From Codonopsis lanceolata (Eukaryota; Streptophyta; Magnoliopsida; Asterales; Campanulaceae), in contig CM028377.1 in the NCBI GenBank assembly GCA_013146195.2, forward strand, positions 167,751,824 to 167,815,823: a stretch of DNA of 64,000 nucleotides, in the 5' to 3' direction. Under the pieces are notes generated by a model. It was not told where the DNA came from, made no database searches, and saw only the letters and a list, made by a program, of their open reading frames with translations. A program made the translations under genes and the position numbers. This document shows positions 36,286 to 45,987 of the stretch, in pieces; the stretch's first letter is position 1, and the number at the start of each line of letters is the position of its first letter.

Positions 36286-36619
36286 CTCAGGATCTAATTG
36301 GTTGCCCTGATCTAATTGGTGGCCCTGATCGAATTGTGCTCAACACAACTGATGGTCTAGATTGATTCGTAAATATGTGAGTTACAAATGAACCCCTCAA
36401 TTAGGAGTTAATTATATTTGAATTACCACTCTACAATTACATATAAAACATTAATTTGTGGGTTTTGTTTGAATTACCCGGTCAGTTATAAGTTTTTTTT
36501 ATCACAAGTATTCATTGAATTGATCACATACCGACACCGTGCCTATGACACTAGTACATATACTCGTAACTACTGGTCAGGATTAAATTTTTTGAAAAAA
36601 AGTTAACTGCTGGCGCGGA

Positions 36620-37275
36620 TTTAATTTTATCAAATATAACTATTAGCCAGGATTAACTCTCATTATCGCCCTAATTGGTTCCCTACTTAAGTCTGACATT
36701 TGCCTTCCTATATTAGTTTCTTTATTACATTCAAGAGATATTGCTAGATTTCATGAATCCTGATAAAAATATATGAGATATCTGTAAATTATTAATGGTA
36801 AATTATTTCCTTCTTTTTTTTTCTTTTAATTCAGTTTATTTATTTTGTTGATTATGTACTCCCTTCAATTTAAATTAAGTATCTCTTAATTACAATTGGC
36901 CAGTAAATAGAAAGGAAAGACAATGAGGCCTTAGGTAGCATTGAGGAGAACGTACACACAGTAGAATTCAAGGGGGACGGTAATGGCAGGAAAAAAAATG
37001 AATAAGAAAGAAGAGAATGAAGTGGGGATGCTAGAATCAAGGGGTTGAAGAAAGGAAAAAAGTAAAATAATAATATAGTAATAATTTATTTGAAAACTTT
37101 GTGTTACAATTCCTTAAACGCAAAATAAGTTTCTTCTTCTCTTTTGTTTGTTTAATTTTTTGTGTTTAGTGAATATCATTTTCTTGATTTTCTACTTTGT
37201 CTTTCCCTTATATTTAAGCTTTACAAATAGCTTTTGTACACCTACTAGCTAAATGACATTTAGTACCAGAGTATA
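36620..37275 (+). repeat. Left arm of a long inverted repeat
   Basis: About 650 bp reappear inverted at 44221-44872 with roughly 90% identity by eye. Shared blocks include TCATTATCGCCCTAATTGGT, GGTAGCATTGAGGAGAACGT and CTACTAGCTAAATGA. No obvious target duplication was found at the outer edges. Confidence 0.85.
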
Positions 37276-38323
37276 GTTCTTTGGCTAAATATAAATACTA
37301 GATAAAGTTATTGCATCTCGCGTTTCAAACTATGTTGTGAAGCAAAAGCTTCCAGAAGAACCTTTAAGTTGTCGTTATTGAGAAAAAACAATACAATATT
37401 GTTTATACATGTCAAATTTCTTTTTTTCTTTAATAATATTTGATTGGCAAAACCCTCCATTTGGACATCCAACTTTTCAAAAACATGCAACGTGGCCACC
37501 AAAAGTTTAAAACTTGCTATAAGGCCACTATACATTAGTTAGGATGCAAGGGAGCCCATCTTTTGGATGGCCGTTAAATTTGACAGTTAAATTATGTCAT
37601 TACCTATTTTACCCATCTAAATACAATTTTTTTGTCTGCCATTAGAAATTTAAGGGGTCTAACTGATTTTTTTTACATTTGCTATTTGTATAAAGAGAAG
37701 CGGTCAAATTATAATTAAAAAAAATTAAACATCACTTGATTTCTTATAGGCTACATCTGCCGCCCCCTCCCCCACCCATCTTCATCGTCAATTCCAACAT
37801 TACTTTAAGCCTATTCATCCCTCTCCAACTCAATTCACCTTCTCCATTGTCAGGCAAAGCTCCGCATTCTCCCTGCATCTCCGCTCTCCGCCATCTTCAA
37901 TCCCATCGGTACTTCGCCGACTCCTCCTATCGCCACCCAACCATCTCTCATCGCATGACTCTGTCATCACCCCTCTCTTCCTTCTCCACTTCCAGCAAGA
38001 TATGGTAAAGCAACCTTGTTTATTCAACGTTCACTTTAGGATTTCAAGAAAAAACGATAGAAAAGAGACATTTCCATATAATTTAATGGTCTGACATTCA
38101 CGGGTCTATTGTTTTCTCTTGTCACAAATGACAAGCACAGGACCTCCATGGTACCTATACTTGAATAGAATAAAAGAAAAGAAAAGAATTATATTATTTA
38201 TTATTGTAATTATTGTTTAGTGTTAATTACCTTGCGTATATATAGTTTTATACTTAATTAGTATAACTCCTTCCTTGTAAAGGATTCTTGTAACCCTAAT
38301 TCTATTGTAAACCTAATTGTAAC
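37276..38323. other. Spacer upstream of the subtilase pseudogene
   Basis: It holds the second copy of the 150-bp repeat (37305-37446). A pyrimidine-rich stretch at 37755-38000 could be read as a Pro/Ser-rich peptide but shows no domain. Just before the promoter, an A-rich segment (38160-38215) recurs at about 45153-45222. Confidence 0.5.
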
Positions 38324-38338
38324 TATCTATATAAATAG
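38324..38338 (+). promoter_or_regulatory. TATA box of the subtilase pseudogene
   Basis: TATCTATATAAATAG lies about 90 bp before the ATG at 38423, a normal plant spacing. It suggests the gene arrived with its own promoter. Confidence 0.55.
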
Positions 38339-39151
38339 GTGATTCAATCAATTGTGAATTTCTACATCGGCAAGAACATAGAAGAAACACTTGATTTCAT
38401 ATTATTGAGGTATACTTCAACAATGGAAAGGCTTTACTCACTTTGTCTTTCTATTTTCTTAGTTCTTTCAATTACTAGTGAGGTTGTTGATCAGGACAGA
38501 CACGTAACTCATTCTTTTAACACAACTCATATATGATATTTACATGGCCATGGATGATGGATATTAGTGTACGATTGTGACCACAATGTAGGTTCATATT
38601 GTGTATATGGGAGGGCTTCATGAAGGGGAATATTCACCTTCATCTTATGATCATATTAGTATGCTTCAACAGGTTGTTCCTCCAAGGTATAATTATGTAG
38701 ATTTACTAGTTTTGAAATTAATTCATAATTCCACATAAATTGAAAAAAAATAATTAAGAAATTAATAATAATAGTTATAAAAAATTACTAGGTTTGTGGG
38801 GGCAATCCTTGGTTCGAAGCTATACAAGGAGTTTTAATGCATTTGTTGCTTATCTCACTGAGTAAGAACGAGAAAAGTTGGTGAGTGAGTACTATATGAT
38901 TTACCCTTTATTTTATTCCCCAAAGCAAGAATTTCTGTAAATGTGTATTTTTATTAGTTGATCGATATTTGACATGATAATTTGCAGGTTTTGATGGAGT
39001 AGTGTCGGTTTTTTCGAGCAGAACTCTCTACCCTCAAACAACAAGATCATGGGACTTTATGGGCTTGTCAGAAGCTAGTAGTCGAAGTCCCACTACCGAG
39101 AGTGATGTCATTGTTGGCCTTCTCGACAATGCCCGATTTAGGTTTCGGAGA

Positions 39152-39731
39152 TGTAAATGTGTGTAAGGAAGTGAGTGATTAATATCCTCAAGCAATTAAG
39201 CTCTTTCCTTAAGACAAAAAAGCCCAGGTCGAGGCGGGCGAGATATGTCATTGTGTCTCCCGGGTTTCGGGATACTTACGTGATTGAAGAGGGCGGTCCT
39301 CCGATCTTCGGATCACCGGCGAATCAAAGCATATCTTTGTAATCTACTAGGGGCAGAAAGGTCGTAGAAAGAGTATAATTTTTGATGACCAAAAAACCGA
39401 GTTTGAGGTTGTATTTAAGTGGCAGTTGGGGATGATGGTTGGGAGCGGTTGAAAGGAACCGGTAGCAAAAAGATAGGTTCGAGGGAGCAAGCCGGGCCAA
39501 ATGCGGCCAAGGCCAGGGCGTCGGGACGGGCGGGCGGCAGCGTGTGTTTGGACCTACACTTAGGTAGGTCTTCCCTCCTACACAAAGTGTAGTGGCCCAA
39601 GGGCACGAAAGTAAACCTCAAAGCTCTACCTTATAAGGTAGAGCTTGTTTCATTGTTCCCAATGTGGGATTCCCATTATACACTTACATAACTCCACTTA
39701 TTCAAGCTATTATGGAAGAAAGTTTCCAACA
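39152..39731 (-). repeat. 3' LTR of copia H
   Basis: The minus strand reads TGTTGGAAACTTTC to ACACATTTACA. Positions 39457-39731 match 41133-41392 (GGACCTACACTTAGGTAGGT, CAAAGCTCTACCTTATAAGG). Confidence 0.85.
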
Positions 39732-40350
39732 ATCCCCCACATTGAATAAGATATCATGTAAGTTGATGACATATTGATATTTACAAAGATACAACGAGTA
39801 GCTAGAGTGGAAGAGGTGGCTTTTGGCTTTGAACCTTTCCTTATGAGTTACTATCGGAAGACTTACTAATAAGTGGCGGTGTGTCTTGTGGGCCGGCGGT
39901 GTTTGATGTCAACCAAGACAATAGTATTCACATAGCTTCCCTCAAACAACGTTTGATTCTACGTTGTGTTCATTTTGGCCTGAGCAGCTTCACGGTTACG
40001 TGAATGTTGTTAGAAAATTTCGCCTCAAAATTTCCATAAGATCGGCCGAGTCTTACATTCACATAGGTGATTTCTTATAAAGGGTGTATCTGTCGGTGCC
40101 CAGCTTAATCAAATCAAGTCATAAGAATCATTAAAAGCGGTGCTTATCCTAAACCGTGATAGGTAACACTATTGTTTTCACCATAGGAATGAGTAGGAGT
40201 GTGAGTCGTTAGTGTTAGCAGTGAGATCAATTAGTTTGGTTGTCCCTTTGAACCTAGACCATGGGGTTGCCAATCAACTAGGTGGGGTTTTCCGCTAAAG
40301 GTTCTCTTTATTTCATAGGCTTGAGGCCCATTCCCTTCGATGAGCGTATA

Positions 40351-41092
40351 CTAACTCTCGGACAATCCTTTAGTTAATGGATCCGCTAGGTTGTCCTTAG
40401 ATCGAATATAATCGATGGTGATCACGCCATTGGAGAGTAGTTTCCTAACGGTATTGTGTCGTCGCCTTATATGGCGGGACTTACCATTATACATGTTATT
40501 TTGTGCCCTTCCAATTGCGGCTTGTTGTCGCAATGGATGCATATGGTAGCAGGCCTTTGTGGCCATCTTTGGAATATTTTCAAGGAAGTTACGTAACCAT
40601 TCAGCTTCCTCTGCTGCTTTATCTAAGGCGATAAATTCTGATTACATAGTAGACCTTGCAATGCAAGTCTGTTTGGAAGATTTCCATGCAATGGCACCGC
40701 CACCAAGAGTGAATACAAATCCACTTGTTGATTTGGAGTCGTTAGTATCAAAATCGATTAGCGTCACTTTGTATCCTTCAATAGCGCGGATACTTGGAGT
40801 AATGCAACCCGTAGTCCTTAGTGTATCGAAGATATCTAAGAGTCCTTACAATGACTTTCCATTGATCGGGGGTTATTTGTAAACCGACTCAATCGGTTAG
40901 CTGTTTGCTTGCGAGTCGAGGCGGCGTGCGATTCGTAAGATACATAAGACTTCCAATGATTCGAGAGTATTCAATTTGAGATACGCTCTCATGTAGGTTC
41001 TTTTTGAGATGAAAGTTAGGGTTGATTGGAGTTTTAGCAATGCTTGTATCACCGTTGATAAACGATCTCCTCGGATGTTCTAGATCTTTCAT
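40351..41092 (-). pseudogene. Copia H RNase H remnant
   Basis: On the minus strand YSRIIGSLMYLTNRTPPRLA (41092-40889) is followed by degraded sequence. The C-terminal part MATKACYHMHPLRQQAAIGR, RRRHNTVRKLLSNGVITIDY and DNLADPLTKGLSES ends at 40351. This is the last domain of a copia polyprotein. Confidence 0.85.
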
Positions 41093-41132
41093 GTCATCAG
41101 GTTCATGCTGAAAGGGTCACACACCAAAATCA

Positions 41133-41392
41133 ACCGGTAGCAAAAAGATAGGTGTAGGTTCAGGCCAACCGATCGGCCCGGCCAGGCAGTCGGGGACGGG
41201 CGTGTGTTGGACCTACACTTAGGTAGGTCTTCCTCCTACACAAAAGTGTAGTGGCCCAAGGGCACGAAAGTAAAGCCTCAAAGCTCTACCTTATAAGGTA
41301 GAGCTTGTTTCATTGTTCCCAATGTGGGATTCCCACATTATACACTTACATAACTCCCTTATTCAAGCTATTATGGAAACAAGTTTCCAACA
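41133..41392 (-). repeat. Partial 5' LTR of copia H
   Basis: This corresponds to the part of the left LTR from 39457 to 39731; the rest is deleted. Small indels separate the two copies. Confidence 0.82.
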
Positions 41393-42112
41393 GAGAATTT
41401 GTAAGGGTGGCAAAAACTTCACTTGCAATAAGTAATTAACCTTTCTTCTCCCAAGTCACGTACTCACACTCACGTAGGCACATGACTAGGGCTTCGAATG
41501 AATTGAGCCATTTGTGATGTGAACCACTCGCATTTGGCCTGCCAAGTGCAAGGCTCGAGTATGCTTATGTTATAATTACAACCAAGATTGAGCAACACAT
41601 TGAACCATGTGAGCGGAGGCTCTTTATCTAAGCTTAATTTATTAAGCATGTAATACTTGTATTTGAAACATCATAGCTAGGCATACATTTTACAAGAATA
41701 TTTTAAATAGTATATATTCTTGTTGTTTGACAATCTATACATGCTTATATATATTATAGAAAGATAATTGGAGCTCGGTGGTAAAGCTATGAAGGGGCAT
41801 ATGAATCTGCTAGAGACACATTAGGCCACGGATCCCATACTGCCTCAATAGTTGCTGGGAAAAATGTGAAAGATGCATGCTTCTATGGATTTGCACAAGG
41901 AGCGCCGAGGTGGTGTTCCTCTGAGAGATTCTGCATATAGAGTTTGTGATGAGGATGTTTTGATCCTGACATATTGGCAGCATTTGATGATGTTATAGCT
42001 AATGGAGTTGACATTATTTCGATTTCGATTGCAGGAAGATATGTAACACCTTTGTACTCTGACTGCATCTCAATTGGTTCCTTTCACGCAATAGAGAGAG
42101 AGGTATACTCAA

Positions 42113-42719
42113 GTAAATTCGAAAGGCTGCATGTGGAAAGTTTCTTGGAAATTGCAATGAAGTAAGTTCACACTTGAGGCATCATCACAGGATGGACTCA
42201 ATATGGACTGTAAAAATGTAAATGAATAGGAGGAATGCCAAATAGAGATTTTGTAAGGCCTTGTTTGTTAACCTAATTAAGCTCTTAATTAGGAAATTTT
42301 AAAGTGGTTTAAAAAATAAGATTGTTTGATCAATAGAGAAACAAAAACATGAACCTTGGTGAAAGAAATGACTATTGAATTGCTTAAACTTACTTATGTT
42401 GAAGTAAATGTCATTACATTGTGTTGTTTATTTGTGCAATGTATTGCTGCACATTGCACATTTTTTTTTAAAAATTAAATCATGTATATTAAATCATCTT
42501 GAAGTAAGTGTAGGTAAATTGCATTGTTTTATTTGTTATAACCCCTAGTGAAATATAGTCACTAGTAACAAAAAATAACATTGGATTATTTCAATATTGT
42601 TTCGATTAGTTATTCAATTTCTTCTTTCGACATTTTCTACTTGCATTGATTTCTACATTCACGTCATTCTAGTGGATTTGCCTCGATTAATGTTGGGTTT
42701 ATTTTATTTATGTTTTAGG
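42113..42719. other. Spacer without a recognisable feature
   Basis: AT-rich sequence between the subtilase pseudogene and the CACTA remnant. I see no coding or structural signal that I can support. Confidence 0.5.
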
Positions 42720-43115
42720 TCGATGCAATAGTCTCTATCAAGAGTATTGTAAATGCAGATCATGTTTTTGCCAAGAGAATCATTTCTAGTATTGATCCAA
42801 AAACACAAGTGGGGGAGGGGGGGGGGCAATGCGGACTTAGGTCGTAATTGGTGTGAATTACAGGTTCAAGTTCCTGTGGAATGGGACAAAGAGTTAATCA
42901 CGTCATATGGACTTTTTACAACAATTGGAGATGCGATTGGAGCACCTATAGCTTGGCCTTTATCATTGGTATGTTTGTATTATTTAAGTCTATTAATCAT
43001 TATAATATGCGCCTGTATGTCATTTGTTTTAGTTCTACCAATTTGAATTTATATATTTTGTAGGTAACACCGTTGGATTTTGACTCAATCTAGTTGCAAC
43101 CTCAAAATAGTGCAG
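42720..43115 (+). pseudogene. CACTA-associated domain remnant (DUF8039-like)
   Basis: The reading VQVPVEWDKELITSYGLFTT followed by IGDAIGAPIAWPLSL resembles the domain found downstream of transposase in plant CACTA elements (typically ..TTVGDAVGS-x-VAWP..). A G10 tract at about 42818 shifts the frame. A GT at about 42970 and the AG before 43065 suggest an intron. A CACTA-like right terminus lies at 44220. Confidence 0.6.
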
Positions 43116-43503
43116 ATGGAGAACTTCATATATTAGTTGCGATGAATGACTTATGTTTTATTAGTGTGTTAGATTATTTTTGCTAGTATGATACAATGAC
43201 TACGCATGGTTAGTTTTATTTTGATATGCGTAAATTATCGAAATACTTGGTCTGCGACAATGTAATTAAAGTGTTGGTGATTAATTTTGTGATACTTTTT
43301 TTTTATGATTATATGTTTTTGTTTTTAATTTTTTATACCTTTAACTATTTTTTTCTTATCTTGTTTATAGATAAAACAACAATGACATGAAATTAAATAC
43401 ATTAAGCAGGTTGATGTTATTGTGGGGCTCTTTTTGATTGCCTTAATAACACTACTTAGGACCTTTTGACGTGCCCCAATAGCAAGTGGTAAAACAACTT
43501 TTA

Positions 43504-43804
43504 GGTGTCGTTTGGTAGTCAGGATTAAGGTCAGATAGGATTAATAAGCCGAGTTGTCTGATGTTTGGTACGCAATATGTTGTCGGGACTAATAGCACAA
43601 GTTATCCAGATAAAGTTATTATCTCCTCACTGTCAATACCAAGGGAGATGGTGGTATTATTAGCGCCCTCACTAAAAAAAATTAGGATTAACATTTGAAA
43701 TCTCAAAACTACCCCCGATATACAAGTGAGGATTAATAGCGAGGGCACTAATAGTACTAGGATTAATAATACTGCTTATCCTTGTCCGACTACCAAACAA
43801 GCCC
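43504..43804. mobile_element. Tourist-like MITE (PIF/Harbinger)
   Basis: The left end GGTGTCGTTTGGTAGTC pairs with the right end GACTACCAAACAAGCCC as terminal inverted repeats. Flanks are TTA (43501-43503) and TTG (43805-43807), a mutated 3-bp duplication. Internal sequence is AT-rich and non-coding. Confidence 0.78.
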
Positions 43805-44220
43805 TTGTAAATTACATATAGAGGCGTTTTCAAGTGCCGTAATAGAAAATTATTGAACAACGTCCAAAGAGAAGTTATTGAGACACTTCTATGTGTTGTT
43901 TCAATAGTTCTATTAAGGCATTTTATGGTAGTTAAAACAATTTTAGTTTTCTAAAGTGACACTTGCAAGAGTCGCAATAGTTAACTTTCAACTTTTCAAA
44001 TTGCTTTACAGAACACTTGTAACTACAGAAAATCTATTAAGGCATTTATATGTGCCTCGTAAAGTGGTAGCCTGTTGAGGCACTTGAAATAGCCTCAACA
44101 GTCTATTGATGCTTCGAAACAAGTGACACTTAGTCCAAGTGCCTCAAGGTTCAAAAAGCAACAATAAGGTACCTATTGAGGCACTGTTAAGAGCCTCGTA
44201 ATACCTAATTTTTTGTAGTG
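43805..44220 (+). repeat. CACTA element 3' subterminal region and terminus
   Basis: Repeated TTGAGGCACTT, GCCTCAATAG and GAGCCTCGTA-type motifs in both orientations precede TTTTTTGTAGTG at 44209-44220, the inverse of a CACTACAAAAAA terminus. No matching left end was confirmed. Confidence 0.65.
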
Positions 44221-44872
44221 TCTGGTATCATTTAGCTAGTAGGTGTACATAATCTATTTGTAAAGTTTAAACATAAGGGAAAGATAAAGTAGAAAATCAA
44301 GAAAATGATATTTACTAAACATAAAAAATTAAACAAACAAAAGAGAAGAAGAAACTTATTTTGCATTTGAGGAATTGTATGTCAAAGTTTTCAAATCGAC
44401 TATTACAATATTATTATTTTACTTTCTTCTTTTCTTCAACCCCTTGGTTTTAACACCTCCACTTCATTCTCTTATTTCATATTCATTTTTTTTCTTTCCA
44501 TTACCGTCCCCCATAAATTCTTCTTTTTGTACGTTCTCCTCAATGCTACCTAAGACCTCATTGTTTTTCCTTTATATTTACTGGTCAATTGCAATTAAGA
44601 GATACATAATTTAAATTGAAGGGAGTACATAATAAACAAAATAAATAAACCAAATTAAATGAACAAAAAAAGAAAGAAAATGACTTACCATTAATGATTT
44701 ACAGATATCTCTTATATTGTTAACAGGATTCACGAAATCTAGCAATATCTGTTGAATGTATTAAAGAAACTAATATAGGAAGGCAAATGTAAGAATTAAT
44801 TAGGGAACCAATTAGGGCGATAATGAGAATTAATCCTGGCCAATAGTTATGTTTGTTAAAAATGAATATTAT
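44221..44872 (-). repeat. Right arm of the long inverted repeat
   Basis: An inverted copy of 36620-37275. It directly abuts the CACTA-like terminus at 44220. Confidence 0.85.
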
Positions 44873-45222
44873 TCAATATTTATAGTAGGTATGTTGTCAA
44901 TGAGAAAAAAGAAGATTATTCACTCTAAATTTATCAGTAATTAAATTAATTTTATTTCGATGAATCAAAATACCAAATTAACTTATTAATGAATGTCTTT
45001 ATACGGTATGAATTAAAATAGTAAATGTTACTCGCTACAATCAACAAACAGTGCTTCAAATTTAAGTATAGTAATATTCATTCATTCATTCACCATTAAC
45101 TATCACAAAAATGGAAAAATGGTTGCTTTGATTTTTTAAGGTATGAATTTGCTGAATAGAATAAAAGAAAAGAAACAAAAAAGAAAAGGATTATATAAGA
45201 GAATAATATTATTTATTATTGT
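44873..45222. other. AT-rich spacer; its end repeats 38160-38215
   Basis: GAATAGAATAAAAGAAAAG and ATTATTTATTATTG near 45153-45222 match the segment just upstream of the subtilase promoter, in direct orientation. Otherwise there is no clear feature. Confidence 0.5.
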
Positions 45223-45573
45223 TGATGGATATATCTAATCATATATCAAATAAGTTCGCTAACATAACAATAATCACGAATTACCTTTATGCGAACTGGA
45301 GCCTTATACGCAGCGGAAGAATTACGCTTGAGCTACGATCTTCGTATGCCAATATCCACAGACCTGCAAGTCTCTCTCGTCGGATTGATATCACGAAGCA
45401 CGGATATCAATACTGGTTCACACCGTAAATCCAAGCCTCTTGATGGTTAGCCTAGAGAGAGTATTTTGGTGAGATAGATTTAGGGAGAGAGAGGAAGAGG
45501 GCGGCCAACTAGGAGATGTGTTCTCCAATATGTGTGTTAGGGTTTTATCCCTTTTGTTGCCCTATTTATATTA
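45223..45573 (-). repeat. LTR- or promoter-like fragment, minus strand
   Basis: On the minus strand a TATAAATAGGG box is followed by CCCTAACAC, CT-rich leader sequence (CTCTCTCTCCC) and the GT-containing AAAGGTAATTC. This layout is like the R/U5 part of a plant copia LTR or a leader exon. It is truncated by the Helitron-like terminus at 45574. The identity is uncertain. Confidence 0.35.
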
Positions 45574-45600
45574 CTAGGAAAAGGCACGTGCGTTGCACGT
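45574..45600 (-). repeat. Helitron-like 3' terminus with hairpin
   Basis: The minus strand reads ACGTGC-AAC-GCACGT (perfect 6-bp stem, 3-nt loop), then GCCTTTTC and CTAG, followed by T. This matches the Helitron 3' signature: a GC hairpin about 10 bp before CTAG, inserted next to T. The element would extend rightward into the tandem array. Confidence 0.72.
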
Positions 45601-45987
45601 ATTGTCTTACTTAAAACAGAAATCTATTGCATTGGTTGTGAAATGTATTTTTCATTAAGTTAAGGGGAAGAGAGCTAAGTTACAGTTATTGAAATTAAGA
45701 GAAAAGTAAACATATTAAATTTTTTTAAAAAAATGTCCAATGATGAAATGTATACGAATACAAGCTATGAATAGTTATTCAAATCCTGAGAAAGTAAACA
45801 TTTTAAATATATAACCATTGTCTAATGATCAAATGTATATGCATGTAAGATGCTAAGATTAATATTGTCTAAGGTACAAATACGAATAAGATGCTAAGAT
45901 TAATATTGTTGTACTTATCGTATCCATGTCGATTGAATGAGAAGGACGTCGCATTCAAAACTTTATTAACATCGTATTTTCCTCAAT

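Larger units (their letters stand above)
39152..41392 (-). mobile_element. Copia element H, internally deleted, inside the subtilase pseudogene
   Basis: The 3' LTR (39152-39731) is preceded on the minus strand by the tract AATGTGGGGGAT and starts TGTTGGAAACTTTC. The right LTR survives only at 41133-41392. A 4-bp GAGA (39148-39151, 41393-41396) flanks it. Between the LTRs only RNase H remains, so gag, protease, integrase and RT, plus part of the 5' LTR, were lost by deletion. Subtilase exon sequence continues on the right side. Confidence 0.88.
38423..42112 (+). pseudogene. Subtilisin-like serine protease (cucumisin/SBT4 type), truncated and interrupted
   Basis: Exons can be followed at 38423-38503 (signal peptide MERLYSLCLSIFLVLSITSE), 38592-38686 (I9 propeptide VHIVYMGGLHEGEYSPSSYD), 38792-38880 (SYTRSFNAFVAYLTE, then a stop before EREKL), 38988-39151 (VVSVFSSRTLYPQTTRSWDF, catalytic-Asp region VIVGLLDN), 41397-41439 (CKGGKNFTCNN) and about 41760-42112 (GHGSHTAS catalytic His; DILAAFDDVIANGVDIISIS). 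Copia H (39152-41392) splits it. A stop and frame shift in exon 3, loss of about 20 codons after LLDN, stops near 41940, and absence of the protease-associated domain and the catalytic Ser region make it non-functional. Plant members are secreted proteases. Confidence 0.9.

Noticed and set aside
37736..38008. Pro-rich small protein
   Set aside because: Pyrimidine-rich sequence upstream of the subtilase fragment, with no domain and no gene structure.
43450..43503. CACTACTTAGGACC as the left end of a CACTA element ending at 44220
   Set aside because: Flanking triplets TAA and TCT do not match, and coding remains of the element extend further left, so it is not called as a terminus.
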